NCBI RefSeq assembly: GCF_003020585.1
Contig: NZ_PXUE01000002.1
Location: 62,001-126,000 of the forward strand
Length of the DNA: 64,000 nucleotides
Reading direction: 5' to 3'
From: Chryseobacterium aurantiacum
Lineage (GTDB): Bacteria > Bacteroidota > Bacteroidia > Flavobacteriales > Weeksellaceae
Shown: piece after piece, positions 52,656-61,134 of the stretch
Layout: every line of letters starts with the position of its first letter
Position numbering within the stretch: the first letter of the stretch is position 1
Notes under the pieces: generated by a model
The model's database searches: none
Seen by the model: the letters and a program-made list of their open reading frames with translations, nothing else
What the model was told of the DNA's origin: nothing
Translations under genes and position numbers: made by a program

Positions 52656-53156
52656 TTATTGTCTCTCTAACTTAATATTATCAAGCTTTTCAAAATCAAC
52701 ACTATAAAATGTGACATCATTTAATTTAGTATCTTCCCTTTTTCTTGTATTATTGTTAAATAGCTTATAAAGTAAAATATTTTCATTAAAAACATTAACC
52801 TTACCAGAAGACTCTAAATTATTTTTTAAAATTTCAACATTATAATTCCCCTTTTTAAACTTTAGGTTATGTAAATAATAATTACCAGTATTTCCATAGT
52901 TAATTACGTAATTCATAGTATCCTTATCCTTTATAAAACTAATTGTTGTAGGGCGAGGAATATCAGTCCATTTTCTGTCTTTAATTAAAGTATAAGTATC
53001 ATTTTGCATAAATGTTTTCTGTAAAATCCTTACTCCTTTTTCTGGTTTTAATAGAAGTAGATTTGAACTATACATATCATCATTCGCTATTTTTTTTTGA
53101 GCATCACAACTATAAATAAGTGGCAAAACCATTATGATAAAAAATATTTTTCTCAT
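52656..53156 (-). CDS. Small lipoprotein, third member of a tandem paralogous set
   Basis: The 166-residue protein has a lipoprotein signal with lipobox YSC (Cys17), then DAQKK. The mature part shares with the next two genes the block DTMN...YYLHNLKFKKGNYNVEI at about 80-112. No named family is recognised. It lies 3 bp from its neighbour and last in a unit headed by the large peptidase-like protein at 54177. By arrangement it may be an immunity protein located in the periplasm or on a membrane. Confidence 0.75.
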   Translation of the reverse strand: MRKIFFIIMVLPLIYSCDAQKKIANDDMYSSNLLLLKPEKGVRILQKTFMQNDTYTLIKDRKWTDIPRPTTISFIKDKDTMNYVINYGNTGNYYLHNLKFKKGNYNVEILKNNLESSGKVNVFNENILLYKLFNNNTRKREDTKLNDVTFYSVDFEKLDNIKLERQ

Positions 53157-53159
53157 AAA

Positions 53160-53606
53160 TTATTGATCTTCTTCATTTCTGTATAGGCAATCACACGGAA
53201 AGTTTTTTATAATTATCGGGTAAGTATTTTTATTTAATTTTTCAATACATTCTTTTAGATTTATGATATAATGACCTTTTCTGAAATACAAGTTTTTAAT
53301 ATGGAATGAAAGAGGGCTATAAGAATCAAACAATAATTTGATTTGCATAGTATCATTTTTATAAATGAAATTTGTTTTTGAATTAACAGAAATTCCAACA
53401 TAACTATATTGTTTCTTCGCTTGAGAATATTTATAGTTATTACTATTAGGTTGTTTAGCAAAATATAGTTGCTGCTTTTTATAGAAAATAGAATCAACTG
53501 TAATGGCTGAAGTTCGCAATGGTTGAGCAATATATCTATTGTTCAACAAAAACATAAAAATTATACTAATAAATACTTTCTTATTTAATTTCTTGTAGAT
53601 ATACAT
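53160..53606 (-). CDS. Small secreted protein, second member of the paralogous set
   Basis: The 148-residue protein starts with a positively charged, hydrophobic signal segment (residues about 10-28) without a clear lipobox. It carries the shared block NDTMQ...FHIKNLYFRKGHYIINL at about 84-117, so it is a diverged paralogue of both neighbours. Two cysteines near the C-terminus (CDC) follow. It overlaps the upstream gene by 26 bp. The sequence is very AT-rich compared with core genes of the window. Confidence 0.7.
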   Translation of the reverse strand: MYIYKKLNKKVFISIIFMFLLNNRYIAQPLRTSAITVDSIFYKKQQLYFAKQPNSNNYKYSQAKKQYSYVGISVNSKTNFIYKNDTMQIKLLFDSYSPLSFHIKNLYFRKGHYIINLKECIEKLNKNTYPIIIKNFPCDCLYRNEEDQ

Positions 53607-54174
53607 TCGCAGTATCTTTTACATTTATTTCAATAAATTTTAAGTCTGAAAAATATAGGTTTCTTTTTGTTGTTTCATTAGAGGGAACATAAGTGTTTTT
53701 AAATAAGGTTTTTTGCATTTCTTTCATAGTAATTATATCACTACCAGTAATATATTTTATACCATTTTGAGATTCTTTGTTATCAAAACTTAAATTATAA
53801 TTTCCTCGTTTAAATTCTAAATTCTTAATATAATAATTCTTCTCCTGACCGCATTTACAATATATATTCATTGTATCTTTCTGCTGAATAAAAGTATATT
53901 TTTTTTGATAATATCTAGAACCCATTGGTTTCCAATTTTGAGTTATGATACTTATATTTTTGTTATTGAAAATTTCTTTATTTTCTGATGCTTCTACCGT
54001 TTTTTTATAAGAATTGTCCTGATTATATACTTTTGAATAATATTTTGCGAGTTGGATATTTCCATCGATAAATTCAAATACTAAGACATCTTTTGATGTG
54101 GCCTCAATTACTTTTTGTGCATTGCACGATGTGAAAATCAGATTAATAATTACAATAATTAATATATTCTTCAT
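53581..54174 (-). CDS. Small lipoprotein, first member of the paralogous set
   Basis: The 197-residue protein has a lipobox TSC (Cys17) followed by NAQK. The shared block KDTMN...YYIKNLEFKRGNYNLSF lies at about 105-138, with a CKC pair before it. It starts 2 bp after the stop of the large peptidase-like gene, so the two are translated together. As the closest neighbour it is the prime candidate for a cognate immunity factor. Confidence 0.75.
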   Translation of the reverse strand: MKNILIIVIINLIFTSCNAQKVIEATSKDVLVFEFIDGNIQLAKYYSKVYNQDNSYKKTVEASENKEIFNNKNISIITQNWKPMGSRYYQKKYTFIQQKDTMNIYCKCGQEKNYYIKNLEFKRGNYNLSFDNKESQNGIKYITGSDIITMKEMQKTLFKNTYVPSNETTKRNLYFSDLKFIEINVKDTANVYLQEIK

Positions 54175-54176
54175 CG

Positions 54177-56066
54177 CTATAGGTTTTTTATTGCTTCTGC
54201 TAATCCTTTTTTTACAAGGTTTACTAGATTCACTATTTTTGTTTCAACTAAATCTTCTCCTGGATTTTGTAACATTTCAACATGGAAATGTCCGGTTTTT
54301 AATAATTGTTTATGCTCTCTTCTTATTTTAGCTACACGATAAAAAATTTCATTGGAAAGATAATTTCCTCCTGAGCCTTCACTCAATACCTCATTTTCAT
54401 TTGGAAATGTATTTGGTCCATTATCAATATCATTATACTTCCAGTTGAATGTTATTCCCTTAACCTTTTCAAATTGCTTTGGAAGTGTTGTTTGTAACCA
54501 TTCATATGGTGTTTTTAATGCTTGAGTATCTGGCTCGCGTATGAAGTCCATGTTGTCATTAAAACCTCCTCTTCTTGAAGTACCAAACATGTCAATAACA
54601 TTTTCATTAGGTAAATATTGACTTACTGTAATTATCATATCAACATTTAAAATATGAGGTGTGATATATTTTTCAATAATACCATTCCCTTGTCCCTTGC
54701 TGTGATCTTGACTTCCATCGAAATCAGAATATCTTACAGGAACTACCATTGTTTGGATATATGCACCTAGTTTTTTATCGCTAGCTAATGTTTCTGCAAT
54801 AACTCCGGATGGATTAGATTGTTTAATATTACCACCTTTTTTTGGATTTAATACAAAAGGATCAAATCCAGTAATGAGAATTTTCTTTTTATTTCCAGCC
54901 TTTGAAAAATCTATTCCTGTATAATTTCTACTTTTTTCTTCAAAAAGTACTATGATTTTCCAAAGCTTGCTATTTTTAGGGATAATGGATTTTTTGAAAA
55001 AATCATCCTGATCTTTTTGTGAAAGTGTTTTAATATCTTTGATAAAAACATATTGCCTTTTTAAGATAACCTGCATGGCAATCCTTGCCCAATACAGAGG
55101 CCTGTCGTCAAGAATAGCCTTTCTTTTTTTTATTTCATCCTTTTTTACTCCGGTTTTGTTGTTTGTTGTGGTCAGCTTCATATTATGATCCTGGTGCTGT
55201 AGTACTGCATAGCTCCATAATTTTCCCGCACTTTCAGATACCTTCGCATTGATGTCCTCAACAGATGCATCTGTGTGGTCTTCACAAAGCCATTCTGAAA
55301 AATCATCAACAATATCTTTAATATCTTCATTCTCATCAGCGTATTTATCAATATAAAAATTTTCATAATTGGTCAATAAATCTTTACCTCCGGAATTGTC
55401 TGTTTTAAAAAGGCCAATTAATTCTTCATAGTTTCTTTTATAGGTAACAGGCTTTAAACGGTTTCCTGCTAGTGGTAGAAAAACATTTTTAGCATCTAAA
55501 ACAACTTTAGCGAAAAATTCATTTAAATCTTCTTCCTTTATTTGGGTTTGATGTAAAGTATAATCATATTCTTCGAAATCATCGCTATACCAATTAGGAT
55601 TAAGAACAAAAAGTGGAGTTTCAAAAGTCTCTTCGTGAGTAACTAATCCGTTCCAGGAAAAGCGTTTAGTATTTAAAATATCAAATTTCTGATGAGTGCT
55701 TTTTGTTTTTCCCTGCAGATTCACATAGATGCTTTGCCCCTTGGCATTGGATGTTACTATCTTGATTTTAAGTTTCTGTCCGTAAAAAAAATCTTTAGTA
55801 TTCTGGTCGAGGACTTTATTGTTTTCATCCAAAAATTCAACCTGTTCTACTTTTGGATGGGTGGTATAAATTTCTTCAGGCGGAACATAGTTTCCGTGGG
55901 AAACTCCAGTCTTTTCACCTTGCTGGGTTATCTGTTTTTCAGCAGTAACAATTATATTTCCTTTGGTTACCCACATAGAGTGATTTCCATCTGTTTTGAT
56001 GGTATATTCTCCACGAACAATTTTTGTTTTAGAGCCACCAACATACATTTTTGTTGTTTCTCTCAT
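54177..56066 (-). CDS. Large protein with C-terminal pyroglutamyl-peptidase-like (C15) domain, catalytic Cys replaced by Ser
   Basis: The 629-residue protein lacks a signal peptide. Residues about 1-70 are beta-rich (MYVGGSKTKIVRGEYTIKTD). Residues about 75-130 form an Ig-like region (VEFLDENNKVLDQNTKDFFY) also seen in Bacteroidota effector-like proteins. A helical middle follows, and residues about 395-629 align with pyrrolidone-carboxylate peptidase: ITGFDPF at G400, Glu in LPNENVIDMFG (E488), GGNYLSNEIFY and GHFHVEM (H595). In true C15 enzymes the nucleophile is Cys in GTYVCNHVFY; here it is Ser571 (codon TCC). It heads a unit with three secreted or lipidated paralogues, as in effector-immunity loci. 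Both activity and delivery route are unproven. Confidence 0.8.
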   Translation of the reverse strand: MRETTKMYVGGSKTKIVRGEYTIKTDGNHSMWVTKGNIIVTAEKQITQQGEKTGVSHGNYVPPEEIYTTHPKVEQVEFLDENNKVLDQNTKDFFYGQKLKIKIVTSNAKGQSIYVNLQGKTKSTHQKFDILNTKRFSWNGLVTHEETFETPLFVLNPNWYSDDFEEYDYTLHQTQIKEEDLNEFFAKVVLDAKNVFLPLAGNRLKPVTYKRNYEELIGLFKTDNSGGKDLLTNYENFYIDKYADENEDIKDIVDDFSEWLCEDHTDASVEDINAKVSESAGKLWSYAVLQHQDHNMKLTTTNNKTGVKKDEIKKRKAILDDRPLYWARIAMQVILKRQYVFIKDIKTLSQKDQDDFFKKSIIPKNSKLWKIIVLFEEKSRNYTGIDFSKAGNKKKILITGFDPFVLNPKKGGNIKQSNPSGVIAETLASDKKLGAYIQTMVVPVRYSDFDGSQDHSKGQGNGIIEKYITPHILNVDMIITVSQYLPNENVIDMFGTSRRGGFNDNMDFIREPDTQALKTPYEWLQTTLPKQFEKVKGITFNWKYNDIDNGPNTFPNENEVLSEGSGGNYLSNEIFYRVAKIRREHKQLLKTGHFHVEMLQNPGEDLVETKIVNLVNLVKKGLAEAIKNL

Positions 56067-56247
56067 TTATTTGGTGTTTTTACGTCCAGGTGGTTATGTA
56101 ACTCCATGAAAAACGGATAAAAATACCGAAAAACAATAGTTACAATATTAATAAAACCATTTGAACCTTACTAACTTACAAAAATAATTGCAGAATCCTA
56201 TGATTCTGCAATTAAAAATATCTCTTCCTGATATATTTATTATCTGG

Positions 56248-57051
56248 TTATAATTCTGTGGTGGTTATTCCGTATTTCTTTTTAAATGAAAAATAAAAAT
56301 GAGACAGATTCTCAAACCCAAGATCCAGATAGATATCCGAGGGCTTTTTATTTTTGTTTTTAATCAGAAAATAAGCCTCCCTTAATCTTTTTTCTTTTAG
56401 CCATTGCTTCGGAGTCATATTGAATACCTTGTTGAAATCCCGTTTAAAACCAGAAAGACTTCGGCCTGTAAGCCTTGCAAAAGCTTCCACAGACACATTG
56501 AACATAAAGTTTTTATTCATAAATTCCTTGAGATCAATTTTATGTGGTTCCGAAAAGTCAAAAAGAAGATTCTTTAGATCCGGATGAGCTTGCAGAAGGA
56601 GCTCAATTGCTTCTTTAACCTTTAATACAGCCAACCTTGGAGATATTTGCTCGGTTTTATCAATATAAGGGATTAATGATTGAAAATAGCTCTTAAAAAA
56701 CTCATCAGACTCAAAGAATAACCGTTGATGACCCGGAAAAGGACTATCCACTATCATCTTTTGCTCACTGGCATATTGTCTAAGAGTTTCATCATCAAGT
56801 GTGATAGAGATAAACTGATACTTTTCACCATTTAAAGGCTGCTTAAGCGTTCGGATTAATTGATTCTTTCTGACTAAAACTACTGTATTTTCTTCAATAA
56901 TAGTTTTACCCTGATCATGAAAGGCATGAGTTTCTCCAGAAATCTGAAATCCTAGAAAATGATCCGGAATAAACTCCTCATGCCCCCTGTAGGCATCAAA
57001 AGCGCATGAATAAACCAGTTTGTCAAATATGATTTCAGAAGTCTTTTCCAT
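56248..57051 (-). CDS. AraC-family transcriptional regulator
   Basis: The 267-residue protein has an N-terminal cupin-like sensor part (HFLGFQISGETHAFHDQG) and a C-terminal AraC helix-turn-helix at about 170-262 (SVEAFARLTGRSLSGFKRDF, PSDIYLDLGFENLSHFYFSF). It follows the GlcG-like and SDR genes on the same strand with an 18-bp gap and is probably co-transcribed with them. It then likely controls this small unit. Confidence 0.92.
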   Translation of the reverse strand: MEKTSEIIFDKLVYSCAFDAYRGHEEFIPDHFLGFQISGETHAFHDQGKTIIEENTVVLVRKNQLIRTLKQPLNGEKYQFISITLDDETLRQYASEQKMIVDSPFPGHQRLFFESDEFFKSYFQSLIPYIDKTEQISPRLAVLKVKEAIELLLQAHPDLKNLLFDFSEPHKIDLKEFMNKNFMFNVSVEAFARLTGRSLSGFKRDFNKVFNMTPKQWLKEKRLREAYFLIKNKNKKPSDIYLDLGFENLSHFYFSFKKKYGITTTEL

Positions 57052-57069
57052 AACACAAATATCTGAAAT

Positions 57070-57471
57070 TTAAACAATAACAGACGCCCCTGCCTGGGCA
57101 ATCTCTTTGTCTTGCTCAGGAGTACCGCCTGACGAACCTATAGCACCAATTATTCCTTCGTTTTTATCCTTAATGATAACGCCTCCTGCCAGGGTTAAAA
57201 GTCCGTCATTAGAATTCAGCATCCCATATCCATGAATATCGGCTCCAGAAATAATGCCTCCCATTACATCACTGTCAATTCCAAACATAATGGCTGTTTT
57301 GGCTTTCTTTATAGCAAAATCAATCACTCCATATACGCTGTCCAGCCGGGCAAAAGCAACAAGATGTCCTCCTTTATCTACTACGGCAATACTTACAGGA
57401 ATACCTAATGATTTTGCTTTTTCTATTGCGGCACTCAGTACTTTTTCTGCTAGTTTATAAGTGATTTCCAT
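57070..57471 (-). CDS. GlcG/HbpS-family protein
   Basis: The 133-residue protein is a full-length GlcG/HbpS domain: AIEKAKSLGIPVSIAVVDKG, LVAFARLDSVYGVIDFAIKK and a glycine-rich C-terminal half with GAIGSSGGTPEQDKEIAQAG. Family members bind heme or cobalamin or act in glycolate operons; none of these is proven for this one. It is 4 bp from the SDR gene in the same unit. Confidence 0.9.
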   Translation of the reverse strand: MEITYKLAEKVLSAAIEKAKSLGIPVSIAVVDKGGHLVAFARLDSVYGVIDFAIKKAKTAIMFGIDSDVMGGIISGADIHGYGMLNSNDGLLTLAGGVIIKDKNEGIIGAIGSSGGTPEQDKEIAQAGASVIV

Positions 57472-57475
57472 ATTC

Positions 57476-58264
57476 TTAACTTTTGGCAGTCCACGCTTCA
57501 GTTTGAAGCTGTTTTACAAAATCTTCAGTTTCCTTGGGATGTACATTCCTGAAATCACTGTTGTCATCAAGAGCAACATTTACAATAACTTCTGCCATAG
57601 AATGAGGATCTAACTGATGAGCCAAAGATTCACATGCTCCGTCGAAAGCTGATTCTGGAGTGAAATTCACCTTTGGATCATACCAACGAAATATGGAATC
57701 TACTCCCCTGTCATTAAATCCTGTTCCAAATACTCCCGGATTGCAGGTTGCAATTTTGATATTGAACGGAGCCAGTTCTGTTTTTAGCCCTTCTGCAATT
57801 GACTCTAAGGCATGTTTAGACGCGCAGTAAGCAGCCACGTAGGGTACCGTCCATAAACCTCCCATTGATGAAGTGAAGACAATTTTCCCTCCTTTCTTTT
57901 CAATAAACTTTTTAATGAACCCCTGTGCCAGTTCCAACGCACCGAATACATTCACCTCAAACATAGATCGGATTATATCAACAGGTTGTTCCGCAATAGG
58001 TCCCCCTTCCATGATACCTGCATTGCTTATCAGAATATCAATATCATATTTGTTTAAAATATAGGCAATATCTCTTGAATTGGTTACATCCAGCTTATCA
58101 ACCGTTAAAGTTACGCCCTGTTCTGAAGCTTCCCTGATTAAATCGCTCATTTGAGGATATACTTGTGTAGTTGCAATTACCTGATGTCCCTTTCTAGCAA
58201 GTTCAAAGGCTGCTATTTTCCCAAAACCGCTTGCTGCTCCTGTAATTAGAATTGTTTTACTCAT
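57476..58264 (-). CDS. Short-chain dehydrogenase/reductase
   Basis: The 262-residue classical SDR has the cofactor motif TGAASGFGKIAAFEL at about 7-21, NAGIMEGGP near 84, and the catalytic Ser and Tyr-x-x-x-Lys in TSSMGG and YCASK. It is first in a unit with the GlcG-like and AraC genes. The preceding stretch 58265-58533 is gene-free and presumably holds its promoter and that of the DNA repair operon on the other strand. The substrate is unknown. Confidence 0.93.
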   Translation of the reverse strand: MSKTILITGAASGFGKIAAFELARKGHQVIATTQVYPQMSDLIREASEQGVTLTVDKLDVTNSRDIAYILNKYDIDILISNAGIMEGGPIAEQPVDIIRSMFEVNVFGALELAQGFIKKFIEKKGGKIVFTSSMGGLWTVPYVAAYCASKHALESIAEGLKTELAPFNIKIATCNPGVFGTGFNDRGVDSIFRWYDPKVNFTPESAFDGACESLAHQLDPHSMAEVIVNVALDDNSDFRNVHPKETEDFVKQLQTEAWTAKS

Positions 58265-58533
58265 TGTATTTTATTTTTTTGTTGATACAAATTTCAAAGA
58301 TTTTCAATCGGTTTATATTGGTGCAAAGTCCAAACTTATAGTGTTGGAAAGTTCATAGTATGCATTCTGGTTAAGTGATTTTTGAGAAGCTAAGACAAAT
58401 GCTAAAGTTTAGAAATAGATCCCTTTATTCCCTATAATTCCAATAAAACCTAACCCAAAAGAATAATAAAATCGGCAGTTTATTGTAAATTGGTTAAGTT
58501 TTTGAAGCTTATCTTATAAAAACAGCCACACCA

Positions 58534-59556
58534 TTGAAGCTAATCACATTTACCAAAAAAGGAATTTACTGTCCGCAGGGAAAGTTCTACATAGATCCCT
58601 GGCGACCTGTTGATATGGCCGTCATTACTCATGGACATGCCGACCATGCCCGATGGGGAATGAAAAAATACCTCTGTCATCATTTTACAAAGCCCATTCT
58701 TCATCAAAGGATTGGAAGTGATATTGAATGCCAGAGTCTGGCATATGGAGAGGTAATTACCATTAACGGAGTAAAAGTTTCCCTTCATCCTGCTGGCCAT
58801 ATTATTGGTTCTGCACAGATTCGGCTGGAATATAAAGGGTATGTTACAGTGGTTTCCGGTGATTATAAGATTCAGGATGATGGATTGAGTACACCTTTTG
58901 AATTAGTAAAATGCAATGAATTTGTTACCGAAAGTACCTTTGGATTGCCTATTTACAACTGGCTGGAAGTTCCGGATTTAAACCAAAAACTTCAAAATTG
59001 GGTACTAAAAAATAAAGAAAATAATAAAACCTCAGTGTTTATCGGTTATTCTCTGGGAAAAGCCCAACGAGTTATGACAGCTGTAGAAGGACTGGGGAAA
59101 ATATATGTGCATTACTCCATAGGAAAGCTGAATGAAGCTTTTGAATCTGTAGGAATTGATCTTCCCGATTATACCATCGCTGATTTCAGAGAACGTCCCA
59201 AAGAAATGGAACATGAAATTGTAATTGTTCCACCGGCTTTACTGGATAGTAATATTATTAAAAAAATTCCGGATCCGGCCACCGCCATATGTTCGGGCTG
59301 GATGCAGGTACGTGGAGCCAGAAGATGGAGAAGCGCAGATGCAGGATTTGCAATGAGTGATCATGCAGACTGGAAAGGATTGCTACAAACGGTAAAAGCT
59401 ACCGAAGCAGAGATTATTCATGTTACCCATGGGCAGACAGAAGTTTTTTCAAAATATCTGAATGAAATTGGTATTCGTGCAGATGTGGTGGAAACCCTTT
59501 ATGGTGAAGACGAAGAAGAATCTGAAAAGGAAACCATTGAAAACCCGGAACCATGA
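58534..59556 (+). CDS. Ligase-associated MBL-fold DNA exonuclease
   Basis: The 340-residue protein is the metallo-beta-lactamase/beta-CASP nuclease found beside bacterial ATP-dependent ligases. It has ITHGHADHARWG with the metal ligands H33, H35, D37 and H38, LHPAGHIIGSAQI, VVSGDYKI, and the C-terminal FAMSDHADWKGLL and HVTHGQTEVFSKYL. It processes DNA ends before ligation. The start is TTG at 58534; no in-frame ATG exists before the conserved start. It overlaps the ligase gene by 4 bp in a three-gene operon. Confidence 0.94.
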   Translation: MKLITFTKKGIYCPQGKFYIDPWRPVDMAVITHGHADHARWGMKKYLCHHFTKPILHQRIGSDIECQSLAYGEVITINGVKVSLHPAGHIIGSAQIRLEYKGYVTVVSGDYKIQDDGLSTPFELVKCNEFVTESTFGLPIYNWLEVPDLNQKLQNWVLKNKENNKTSVFIGYSLGKAQRVMTAVEGLGKIYVHYSIGKLNEAFESVGIDLPDYTIADFRERPKEMEHEIVIVPPALLDSNIIKKIPDPATAICSGWMQVRGARRWRSADAGFAMSDHADWKGLLQTVKATEAEIIHVTHGQTEVFSKYLNEIGIRADVVETLYGEDEEESEKETIENPEP

Positions 59557-61133
59557 AACATTTTGCAGACCTTATCAACGCCTTGGAAACAACCAATAAG
59601 ACCAATGCTAAAATTGATGCCATTATTGACTATCTGGAACGAACTCCTGATGATGACAAAGTCTGGTTTATTGCCTTGTTTACAGGAAAAAGACCCAAAA
59701 GAAATGTCAATACCAATTATATGAAAGAATGGGCATTGGATATCACAGGACTTCCACTATGGCTTTTTCAGGAAAGCTATTCTTCCGTTGGAGATCTTGG
59801 TGAAACACTTTCTTTAATTTTGCCCCCTCCTCAACAAAAAATAGAAAAAAGCCTGTCAGAATGGATGAATGATATTGTTAATCTAAAAGATAAAACAGAG
59901 ACAGAAAAGAAAGAATTTGTATTGAGTTCATGGAACGGCTTAGATTACACGGAACGATTGATTTTCAATAAATTAATTGGCGGAAGCTTTCGGATTGGAG
60001 TTTCTGATAAAACTTTGATAAATGCCCTGACAAAATTTTCCGGTCAGGAACCCAGTGCGCTGATGCACAGCCTCATGGGTAAATGGAACCCTAATGATGT
60101 TTCTTTCAGAGAACTGATTGATGCTGAAAATATAAACCCCGACAATTCAAAACCATATCCTTTTTGTCTTGCCTATCCTTTAGAAAAAGAGCTTGAAGCC
60201 CTTGGTAAGCCTGATGAATGGCTCATAGAATATAAATGGGATGGAATTCGGGGCCAGATTATCCGTAGAAACGATGAAGTTTTTATTTGGTCAAGAGGGG
60301 AAGAACTTGTTACAGAACAATTTCCTGAGATTACTGAAGTGATAAAAGCAATGAATGGGAACTTCGTTTTAGATGGAGAAATACTTGCGGTGAAAGAGGA
60401 TAAAGTTTTAAATTTTAATGAATTACAGAAAAGATTAAACAGGAAAACTTTAACTAAGAAAATGCTCTCAGAAATTCCAATACAGGTCTTTTCCTACGAT
60501 TTGCTGGAACTCGAAGGCAATGATTTGAGAGAAAAGCCCATCTCTGCCAGAAGAGCAATGCTGGAAGAACTTTTACTCAATGAAAAGCCTCATAATATTA
60601 AGCTGTCTCAAAGTATCAATTTTGAAAAATGGGAAGAACTGAACCAGATCAGAGAAAACTCAAGAACTATAAACAGTGAAGGATTGATGCTGAAACAGAA
60701 AAAATCACCCTATCATTCAGGACGAAAGAAAGGTGACTGGTGGAAGTGGAAAATCAATCCTTTTACAATAGATGCCGTTCTTATTTATGCCCAAAAAGGA
60801 AGTGGCAGACGCAGTGCCTATTATACCGACTATACTTTTGCTGTAAAAAATGAAGATAAATTGGTTACTATTGCGAAAGCTTACTCCGGATTGACGGATA
60901 AGGAGATTATGGAAGTAAGCAAATTTGTAAGTAAAAATGCCATTGAAAAATTTGGACCGGTACGAACTGTAAAAGCTGAACTTGTCTTTGAAATTGCATT
61001 TGAAGGAATTGGGTTTAGCAATCGTCACAAAAGCGGTGTTGCCCTTCGGTTTCCAAGAATTGTAAGGTGGCGGAAAGATAAGACAGTAGACGAAATTGAC
61101 ACTCTTGAGGAGATCAAAAAATTAATACAATAA
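59553..61133 (+). CDS. ATP-dependent DNA ligase (ligase-associated repair cluster)
   Basis: The 526-residue protein has an N-terminal DNA-binding domain (about 1-200), an adenylation domain with the active lysine K228 in YKWDGIRGQI, FVLDGEILA, GLMLKQKKSPY and WWKWK motif V, and an OB domain ending near 526. It seals nicks with ATP and belongs to the LigB/LigD-free bacterial repair ligases. It overlaps the exonuclease gene by 4 bp and precedes the helicase gene by 1 bp. It is an addition to, not a replacement of, the NAD-dependent replicative ligase. Confidence 0.95.
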   Translation: MKHFADLINALETTNKTNAKIDAIIDYLERTPDDDKVWFIALFTGKRPKRNVNTNYMKEWALDITGLPLWLFQESYSSVGDLGETLSLILPPPQQKIEKSLSEWMNDIVNLKDKTETEKKEFVLSSWNGLDYTERLIFNKLIGGSFRIGVSDKTLINALTKFSGQEPSALMHSLMGKWNPNDVSFRELIDAENINPDNSKPYPFCLAYPLEKELEALGKPDEWLIEYKWDGIRGQIIRRNDEVFIWSRGEELVTEQFPEITEVIKAMNGNFVLDGEILAVKEDKVLNFNELQKRLNRKTLTKKMLSEIPIQVFSYDLLELEGNDLREKPISARRAMLEELLLNEKPHNIKLSQSINFEKWEELNQIRENSRTINSEGLMLKQKKSPYHSGRKKGDWWKWKINPFTIDAVLIYAQKGSGRRSAYYTDYTFAVKNEDKLVTIAKAYSGLTDKEIMEVSKFVSKNAIEKFGPVRTVKAELVFEIAFEGIGFSNRHKSGVALRFPRIVRWRKDKTVDEIDTLEEIKKLIQ

Positions 61134-61134
61134 C

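Noticed and set aside
54177..56066. Type VI secretion cluster
   Set aside because: No Tss, Hcp, VgrG or Rhs gene is in the window; only an effector-like protein is seen, so the secretion route stays open.
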